Source: Bacteroidales bacterium (GTDB taxonomy: Bacteria > Bacteroidota > Bacteroidia > Bacteroidales > WCHB1-69). Taken from it: 5,408 bases of DNA. Under the pieces are notes generated by a model, which saw only the letters and a list, made by a program, of their open reading frames with translations, searched no databases and was not told the DNA's origin. The stretch spans positions 1 to 5,408 of the forward strand of contig DUOL01000250.1 in NCBI GenBank assembly GCA_012838875.1, read 5' to 3'. The translations under genes were made by a program, and so were the position numbers. Of the stretch, positions 1 through 5,408 are shown one piece after another; the stretch's first letter is position 1; each line of letters starts with the position of its first letter.

Positions 1-1200
1 ACAGCTACGCAAGATTGTTATTATACGGTTGTTATTCTTGATGGTACGGACACCGTTGGATTACCGCTTAATGGTGTGAACGTTACAATACAAGATATGC
101 CGACGGTTGTTATCTATAATCAAGGAGCACCTGCCGGACCTATCAACGTTGGTCTATATGGTTCGAATATACCTAATACGCAAACATTTAATGCTCACTT
201 AGACAACCCCCAAAATACAACTTATACATACCAATGGTACGTTAATGGAATGCCTGTTGCTGTTGACGGTAATGGTGTAAATTATACAGCTAGCGAACTA
301 CTCGCCGTAGGAACTTATTACTATACAGTAGTAGTTACCGATTCAGCTACCGGTTGTACCGTTGAGTCAGCTCCGGTTCAAGCAAATGTTGTTTCCGGAA
401 TTGTTGTTAATATCGAAGGAAACCATACCTACTGCGAAGGAGCAACCGTTAGATTAGTTGCCGTTATCGAAAATGACGATATTGGTTATCAATTAATCGT
501 GTGGAAACGCGATGGGAACTATATCCTCGAAGGTAATAATTCATTGACACTCGAATTTACAGCTTCTGATTCTACAGAAGGTGATTACCAAGTTGTAGTT
601 ACCAGAGAAGGTTGTGAAGATACCTACTCACCGGTATTTAACGTTGTTTCAATTGATGCTCCTGTAGTACAAGTATCAGGAAATATACTTTGTCAAGATG
701 GTACAGCTAATTTAGTGGCTAATACCTATTCCAGCTTGACAGAACAACCATATAGTTGGATTTGGTATGAAGTTGATAATAATGGTAATGTAATTGCTAC
801 GACAACTACTTATGTGAATACATTAGAAGTTGATCACGCAGGAAGCTACTACGTAGAAGCTATTTATCAAACCGAAGCTTGTAATGCTCAATCGGATACA
901 TTCCAAGTTCAACCGGTTGACAACCAATTTACAATTGGAATCACTCCTGCTACAGCTGAAATATGCGACGGAGGTCAAGTTAATATGACTATTCAATATG
1001 GTACTGTACCTGCTGGCGCCGGAACTCCAACTTACCAATGGTATGAAAATGGTGCCGCTATACCGGGTGCAAACTTGAACTATTATCATACGATACCGTT
1101 CACAGGAAATCCAAGTACAACAACATATACCTATTATGTAGAAGTTAACTATTCAGACTATCCTTGTGCTATAACAAGTGATGTAGCTATTGTAACCGTT
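1..1200 (+). other. Upstream Ig-like domain array (D0 end, D1-D4)
   Basis: Residues 1-33 are the last strands of a domain (D0). D1 spans about 34-130, with strand C YQWYVNG (Trp79) and Cys119. D2 spans about 131-220 (Cys145, Trp168, Cys205). D3 spans about 221-304 (Cys231, Trp253/255, Cys294). D4 spans about 305-400 (Cys322, Trp347 in YQWYENGAAIPGA, Cys389). Cys-Trp-Cys spacing is similar in D2-D4, as expected for a buried Trp packed on a disulfide in an Ig-type beta sandwich. The sequence style resembles the Ig-like domains that accompany Bacteroidota gliding/type IX secretion C-terminal regions; an HMM search would be needed to choose the family. D1 has no Cys at the strand-B position. Domain boundaries are accurate to about five residues. 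Confidence 0.82.
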
Positions 1201-4200
1201 GAGCCTGCATTTAATGTTACTATCAACGGTGACCCGAATGTTTGCGATAATTCATACATCAATCTTACGGCTCTAATTACTAACTTCTCAGGTGATACTT
1301 CAGATATTTCCTATGAATGGAGAATGAATGGTAATATCCTTGATTCTGCACTTACCACTTATGATACTACCTTATCCGGACGTGATACTTTCCCAATCAA
1401 TACGCCTGCAAGCTTTAGAGTTGATGATACACTCTATACGGCAACCAATAATATCATATACCGAGATAGTATTTTGACGTTTGCTTTCAATGATACCTTA
1501 CCTGTTCATATCGGTGATACAAACAATACCGATTATCCTCCATACACTTACTATTTCGTTGATACAATATATCAATATAATAATCACTATTTTGAGTATG
1601 TTCGGACAGTACCGGCAGGTATCACGGTTGAATTTCCATTCGATTTTGGACCTGTTGATACGGTTAATAATGTTTCAGATTGGAAAGATACGATTTATAA
1701 TTTTGTTGAACAGGTTTACTACAATACAGACACAGCTGATGTAACACTTAATACAACTATTATTACAAGCACTAATCCTGCACTGGTTTCTTCAAGTGCG
1801 GATACGTTCTATCTATTTAAGGACAATGTGTACCAAAATCCTTATGTGGTTTCAACTTCTTACGATACAGTTGCAGACTATAGCTTAAGAGGTGCACAAT
1901 TGAGATTAGAAGATGGTATACCTTATGATACAGTTTATACATACGAAAGTCCTGTTTATACCTACGTGGATAGAGATACAAACCAATTAACAGATACATA
2001 TCTCCGTCCAAATTATCAAACGTCACACGGTGGACCGTCAGATACCATATTCGAGTATGTAAATACTACGTATATTCCAATTGACACTACTTATGATGCA
2101 CCTACGGTGTATGGTGATCACGGTGATGTTCCTGCTAATACGGATACCATAGTATATCACTATGAAAGAGATACGCTTATTCTTACAGGGACTACACTTG
2201 TAGGAACAGATACCGTTGATAATCGTTCGGATATTCCTGCTAATCATGGCGACTCTATCTTTACGGAAACCGGACAAATAGAACATCTGACTGTTGTTAC
2301 TGATACGGTAACTATGCGTACTCCACTCCAAGTTAATCCAGGACAAGATACTCTAATGAACTATATTGCTTTAGCAATAGATACTCATCAAATGAACTCT
2401 ATTACTCTTGTATTAGCAGATAGTTTTGATGTTTATCAAATAATTAATGGTCATAGAGATACCATTTGTCATTTCTCCGAAGAAATTACTTCCTATGACA
2501 CGACAGATGTGGTAGAGTTTATTAGAACCAAAATAGAAATGACTTGTGATCCGGGTAATTGTGTATGGTCCAGCGATACTTTCACATCAATAGATACAAT
2601 AATTTTATATGATACAACGACTGTCGTTGAAAGTATCACAATTAGTGATGATACTACTATTAATATTACCGATTCTACACTGGTAACGGTTGATACTATT
2701 CTAACAAGTGATACTACTGCTCTTAATCCTCCTTATATTGTAGATTCTACTACAATTGTATTAGACACTTCTTTAACGACTATAGACACAAATGTAACCA
2801 AACGTGATTCAACGATTGCTAATATTAGAATCGATACTGTCAAAACACCGATTTCGACGATTTTACGAACACCGCATAAGTATTTACATGCCTGGTATAA
2901 TCTAGGATTCCCCAAAGGAATCGAAGATGTAAATAAAGCAGATGTCGGATATACATTGGTTGAACCGATAGAACCCTGGCCTACCGACACAGATCGTTAT
3001 GAGGGTTATATGTTAGCTGTTAACCTACAACCGGAAAAAGTTGCTCGTGATTTTGCAGATACTGCTTCAACCCATTTCGCAGCAGAGAAATATCATGTAC
3101 CGCTTGATTCAATAACTGGTTATAACGACGGATATACATCAGGATTTAGCGGCTTACAGACTGATTTTGCTCCTTTTATTTCGATTGATACATTGAGAGC
3201 TATAGCATTGGCTTACGATCCTACTCTAACTATTGATTTCAGAACTACATTCGCAGCGACTTATAGAAATACCTATAGAGCACTGTTCCTCAGAGAATAT
3301 AAAGAAAGGTATCCAACTTTCATTGATCAAAAATATGAAGACTATACTGATACCATTTATAGAACAGATTATCTGTATGATACTACCTATACCTATAATT
3401 ATGATACAACTTATACTTATACATATACAGTTGATACTTCTTATGAGTACACAGTACATCTTCAAGATTATGTTTATGAATATGACACGGTAATTACACA
3501 ACGTTCTGACACAACGTTTGGAGAAGAAATTACTCAAAGAGAAGAATACGTAGAAAGGATTGATTCCATTTGGTATTATTACAATTTCAGCTCCCAAAAG
3601 ATAGATACTAACGTAACTTATAAATACAGATGTTACCTACAAATCTACGACACAAACTATGTTTATGAGCGTCAAGTAACATTAAGAGATACAAGTTATA
3701 TTTTCACCACGGAAATTAACACGTACGACACATCATATCTCTACTCTAAAGGTAATGTAGAATTTGATACAATCTACCATTATAATGAAATAGTATTGAA
3801 TTATGATACCACTTATCGATATCAGATAGATCTATATGGATTTAGAGATACACTTTATGCTTACTATGCACTTCCAATAGATATTGATACTATGTATAAA
3901 TACAATGTTTCCTACATGGAATATGATAGTATAACTGTTTATGATACACTATATCGTTATGATGTGCATGAATTAATACCTAATCAGGCTACGGCACTTG
4001 TAGAGTATGAAACCTATACAATTACTTCCACTACAACGTATGGTTCACCATATTATACTGTGCTGGCAGGTGAAGGAACAGACTACCCGGCAAGTCCTTA
4101 TCCGTATACCTTCGAAGTGGTTGCTTTTAACGATAGAGGCTGTGTAGCAACGTCCGCTCCATTCACTGTTAATGTACAAGAACCTATTGTAGTTAATGTT

Positions 4201-5408
4201 TCAATATCCGGAGCAGAAGTTTGTCCGGGAACTGAAATAACAGTAACCGCTGAAGTAGACAATTGGGACTTAGATAATTTAACCTTTGTATGGAGTGATG
4301 GTATCCACACAGGTCCATCATTTACTACGACAATATTTAATGATACCTCCTATTCAGTTCAAGTTACACACATTTCAGGTTGTACAGCTGTAAGCGAAGT
4401 TGCTAATGTAACGGTGAGAGCTATTGAACCGATTGTGGCAACTGCTACTGTGACTGCTGATACTGTATGTAACGGTGCTACAATCACGTTGACAGGAACG
4501 GCAACAGGAACAGGTGTTCTTACTTATCAATGGTATGCTAATGGAGTCGCAATTCCAGGTGCAACACACCTAACCTCAACACACGTTGCAGAAGCTATTG
4601 ACGGTACGCCTACTACTTATCAATATTCGTTAGTAGTTACTTCAGCCGGTGATAGTTATTGTGATAATGCAGGAGCAAGTACTGAAACTGTTATCGCTGA
4701 TAATACAGTTACAGTTTATCCTGATCCTGTTGTTATTATCACAGGTGATAACGTAATTTGTGAAAATGGAAATATCGTTCTTACACCAACTGTTCAAGGC
4801 GGAACAGGAACAACTACTTATACTTGGTATCTCAACAATACAGAAGTAAGTGGACCTAACGTTTCTGTAGATCCTGTTACCGGTGTACTTACCGTTACCA
4901 ATGTTCCAAATTCAGTTAATGAACCTAACGGAGTATACTCTTATACAGTTCAAGTTACTCAAAGCACAGGATGTGCAGCAGTATCCTTACCATTTGAGGT
5001 AACGGTTAATGCAGCACCTATGGCTAATGTAATTATTACTGAAGATCAAATCTGTGCAGGTGGTTCATTCGAAGTAACCGCACAGGTTAATGATTGGAAT
5101 ATTAATAACTTAACTTACGCATGGACAGCTAACGGAGCCGCTATCGCTAATACGACAGCCTCCTTTACTACCACAGCGGATACTACTACAACGTATGTAG
5201 TAACTGTAACACAAACCACTTCCGGTTGTGTAGCAACCGGTCAAGGAACCGTTACGGTTAACACTCCAACTGTAGTAATGAACGCTATTGCTAATACGAA
5301 CATTTGTGAAGGTGCTCAAGTAACCTTAGAAGCAGTAACTTCTAATGATGCTAACTTAGGCACTCCGACTTATCAATGGTTCGCTAACGGTCAAATTATA
5401 CCGGGTGC
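1..5408 (+). CDS. Giant Ig-like repeat surface protein (adhesin-like), internal fragment, both ends missing
   Basis: Frame 1 is open for all 1,802 codons with no start or stop, so this is the interior of a much larger protein. It begins inside an Ig-like domain, has four more (to residue 400), then a fifth interrupted by a roughly 900-residue Asp-Thr/Tyr-rich block (448-1347), then five more domains up to the edge. Most Ig units show a strand-B Cys, a strand-C Trp 21-25 residues later and a Cys near the domain end, which implies disulfides and hence an extracytoplasmic location. No signal peptide, membrane segment, sorting domain or catalytic motif is visible, but both termini are absent. Such arrays are known from Bacteroidota adhesins, gliding proteins and type IX-secreted proteins. 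The adhesin role and secretion route are inferences from architecture. The coding call is near certain because random AT-rich DNA would not stay open this long. No exact family or gene name is recognised. Confidence 0.96.
1201..1341 (+). other. N-terminal half of split Ig-like domain D5
   Basis: Residues 401-447 begin after the end of D4 and hold the usual first strands: a VTINGD strand A, Cys415 in the NVCDN strand B, the NLTAL strand and the strand-C motif YEWRMNG with Trp440. The Cys-to-Trp gap is 25 residues, as in D4. The canonical strands E-F and the second Cys do not follow. After NGNIL the sequence changes to Asp-Thr-rich repeats. The matching C-terminal half appears about 900 residues later. 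Confidence 0.75.
1342..2379 (+). other. Insert part 1: irregular DT-rich, probably beta-structured
   Basis: Residues 448-793 carry DT/DS pairs at uneven spacing. The first few Asp (448, 455, 462, 476, 489) sit 7, 7, 14 and 13 apart, and Asp601, 622 and 643 are exactly 21 apart. Around 706-751 there are two related Gly/His-containing pieces, DHGDVPANTDTI and SDIPANHGDSI, which suggests a degenerate local duplication, and Asp737, 744 and 751 are 7 apart. Short alternating strands such as DTVYTY are frequent. No known domain is recognised. Confidence 0.55.
2380..2850 (+). repeat. 13-residue repeat resolving into 6/7-residue Asp-Thr/Ser half-repeats
   Basis: Asp residues of DT/DS pairs fall at 794, 807, 820, 833, (Glu846-Met-Thr), 859, 871, 884 and 898, a 12-13-residue register. 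From 859 the half-step is also filled: 859, 865, 871, (Glu877-Ser), 884, 891, 898, 904, then 915, 922, 929, 936 and 945. Typical units are VDTILT, TDSTLVT, LDTSLTT and RDSTIAN, giving the consensus hydrophobic/any-Asp-Thr/Ser-x-hydrophobic-x-x. DNA copies are diverged, so the repeat is seen mainly at protein level. Such short periodic units are compatible with a beta-solenoid or stacked beta strands, which is inference. Confidence 0.72.
2845..3339 (+). other. Insert part 3: unrecognised, possibly partly helical segment
   Basis: Residues 949-1113 interrupt the DT-repeat pattern and have a more ordinary composition with Lys, Arg, His and Trp (for example YLHAWYNLGFPKG at 961-973). Two stretches put aromatics every fourth residue: Tyr1041, Tyr1045, Phe1049, the first two of them preceded by Gly (GYNDGYTSGF), and Phe1084, Tyr1088, Tyr1092, Phe1096, Tyr1100, Tyr1104 in a segment rich in Arg, Ala and Glu. 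A period of four fits helix rather than strand. DT pairs are sparse (1020, 1063, plus DS 1036 and DTD at 996). I cannot assign a family; it may be a small folded domain capping or separating the two repeat tracts. Confidence 0.5.
3376..3423 (+). repeat. 24-bp tandem duplication encoding YDTTYTY(N/T)
   Basis: Two adjacent 24-base units encode YDTTYTYN (residues 1126-1133) and YDTTYTYT (1134-1141). They differ at only a few, mostly third-position, bases. A degenerate third unit, YTVDTSYEYT, follows. It lies at the start of the Tyr-rich repeat tract and is the most DNA-similar adjacent repeat I could find in the window, which suggests a recent local duplication by slippage or unequal recombination. 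Confidence 0.75.
3562..3942 (+). repeat. Tandem 13-residue (39-bp) repeat, consensus DTxYxYxxxxxxY
   Basis: DT/DS aspartates are at residues 1188, 1202, 1217, 1230, 1243, 1256, 1269, 1283, 1296 and 1309, spaced 14, 15, 13, 13, 13, 13, 14, 13 and 13. Units from 1217 onward begin DTNYVY, DTSYIF, DTSYLY, DTIYHY, DTTYRY, DTLYAY and DTMYKY, and the residue before each Asp is usually Tyr, Phe, Ile or Arg. The last unit is degenerate (DSITVY followed at once by DTLYRY). Alternating Tyr residues after DT point to a beta strand with aromatics on one face. The DNA copies are well diverged, so the period is being kept by protein structure rather than by fresh duplication (inference). Confidence 0.8.
4042..4182 (+). 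other. C-terminal half of split Ig-like domain D5
   Basis: Residues 1348-1394 look like the later strands of an Ig-like domain without the first strands: YYTVLAGEG, then YPYTFEVVAFNDRGC with Cys1381, then the closing strand SAPFTVNVQEP. In complete neighbours the second Cys follows a strand-C Trp by 30-49 residues, but no YxW strand-C motif and no xICxG strand B precede Cys1381 nearby. The missing parts are at residues 401-447, with Cys415 and Trp440. The exact junction is uncertain by about ten residues. Confidence 0.72.
4183..5408 (+). other. Downstream Ig-like domain array (D6-D9 and partial D10)
   Basis: D6 is residues about 1395-1476 (Cys1408, Trp1431, Cys1461). D7 is about 1477-1575 (Cys1490, Trp1511 in YQWYANGVAIPGA, Cys1554). 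D8 is about 1576-1672 (Cys1587, Trp1609, Cys1658). D9 is about 1673-1755 (Cys1685, Trp1708, Cys1743). D10 starts at about 1756 (Cys1769, Trp1793 in YQWFANGQIIPG) and is cut by the window edge. All complete units have the Cys-Trp-Cys pattern. D6 and D9 share an unusual NW/DW strand pair before strand C, and D7 and D10 share the IPGA loop, which shows higher-order duplication. There is no lysine at all from residue 1348 to 1802 and only two arginines (1379, 1473). Confidence 0.85.
4183..5408 (+). repeat. Three-domain super-repeat, period about 278 residues (about 834 bp)
   Basis: The order D6-D7-D8 restarts as D9-D10. The first Cys of D6 and D9 are 277 residues apart (1408, 1685), and those of D7 and D10 are 279 apart (1490, 1769). 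D6 has VTAEVDNWDLDNLTFVW where D9 has VTAQVNDWNINNLTYAW; D7 has YQWYANGVAIPG where D10 has YQWFANGQIIPG. DNA copies are clearly related but not identical. The second copy runs off the window, so the number of units is unknown. Confidence 0.7.

Larger units (their letters stand above)
1342..4041 (+). other. Asp-Thr/Tyr-rich block (about 900 residues) inserted in D5
   Basis: Residues 448-1347 differ sharply from the flanking Ig domains. By hand count they contain about 51 Asp-Thr and 10 Asp-Ser pairs, many tyrosines, about 16 lysines (the flanks have 1) and only four cysteines (823, 849, 854, 1211). No Ig strand-C YQW motif occurs inside. The block divides into an irregular first part (448-793), regular 13- and 6/7-residue repeats (794-948), an unrecognised segment (949-1113) and Tyr-rich 13-residue repeats (1114-1316). 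Alternating polar and hydrophobic or aromatic residues suggest beta structure. About 45 of the DT/DS pairs match the Bacteroidota O-glycosylation sequon D-(S/T)-(A/I/L/V/M/T). Function is unknown; a glycosylated stalk or side arm is an inference. Confidence 0.78.

Noticed and set aside
3233..3493. Plus-strand 86-codon frame overlapping the insert
   Set aside because: It lies in a different frame within the Tyr/Asp-Thr repeats. Its Ile/Leu-rich translation is what shifted reading of GAT-ACN-TAT codons gives, and it resembles a membrane protein only by chance. The same applies to 1481-1744.
3226..3597. 123-codon antisense open frame, and other short antisense or out-of-frame open frames across the window
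   Set aside because: They overlap the continuous frame-1 gene, give Cys/Ser/Ile-rich or low-complexity translations with no domain, and none has convincing upstream signals. They are by-products of the skewed codon content of the real gene.
3376..3942. CRISPR array or non-coding tandem repeat
   Set aside because: The repeats are in frame, diverge at synonymous positions, have no unique spacers of constant length and are fully explained by protein repeats.
1342..4041. Calcium-binding repeats (RTX, thrombospondin type 3 or dockerin type)
   Set aside because: Asp is abundant but as D-T/S pairs. No GGxGxD or DxDxDG motif is present; IDIDT and TDTDR are isolated.
1342..4041. Mobile element or intron inserted in the gene
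   Set aside because: The whole insert is open in the host frame. I saw no transposase or reverse-transcriptase motif, no terminal inverted repeats and no obvious target-site duplication at the approximate junctions, so it is read as a protein-level insertion.
1342..4041. Series of degenerate Ig domains instead of a distinct insert
   Set aside because: No YxW strand-C motif paired with strand-B and strand-F cysteines occurs between residues 448 and 1347, and the short-period DT repeats are unlike Ig strand spacing.

Overview
The whole 5,408-base window lies inside one protein-coding gene on the + strand. Reading frame 1 runs from base 1 to base 5408 with no stop codon (1,802 codons), and neither the true start nor the stop is present. 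The gene therefore extends beyond both edges and encodes a giant protein. No RNA gene, promoter, terminator, mobile element, CRISPR array or intergenic stretch is visible. Residue numbers below count from codon 1 of the window (residue r begins at base 3r-2).

The organism is most likely a member of the Bacteroidota. This rests on protein style: serial Ig-like domains with the strand-C motif YQWYxNGxxIPGA, a Cys in strand B (xICxG) and a Cys after strand F (TGC). This style is typical of gliding-, adhesin- and type IX-secreted surface proteins of that phylum. The DNA is AT-rich, with sampled lines at about 25-42% G+C, lowest in the middle. No genus can be named.

Layout: (1) residues 1-400 (bases 1-1200), the end of one Ig-like domain and four more (D0-D4). 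(2) Residues 401-447, the N-terminal half of a fifth domain (D5), with its Cys415 and Trp440. (3) Residues 448-1347 (bases 1342-4041), about 900 residues of a different protein type, rich in Asp-Thr/Asp-Ser and Tyr and built partly on a cryptic 13-residue repeat and its 6-7-residue half, with an unrecognised 170-residue segment in the middle. (4) Residues 1348-1394, the missing C-terminal half of D5, with Cys1381. (5) Residues 1395-1802, further Ig-like domains (D6-D10, the last cut by the window edge) that repeat as a three-domain block of about 278 residues.

The main observation is that the DT-rich block sits in frame inside an Ig-like domain, probably in a loop between strand C and strand E, so that a stalk-like side arm would branch from a chain of Ig beads. 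By hand count the block carries about 61 Asp-Thr/Ser pairs. About 45 of them fit the Bacteroidota O-glycosylation sequon D-(S/T)-(A/I/L/V/M/T), against about 5 in the roughly 900 Ig residues. In several stretches the sites are regularly spaced at 13 or 6-7 residues. The working interpretation, which is inference, is an exported, disulfide-stabilised surface adhesin with a dense and possibly O-glycosylated beta-rich branch.
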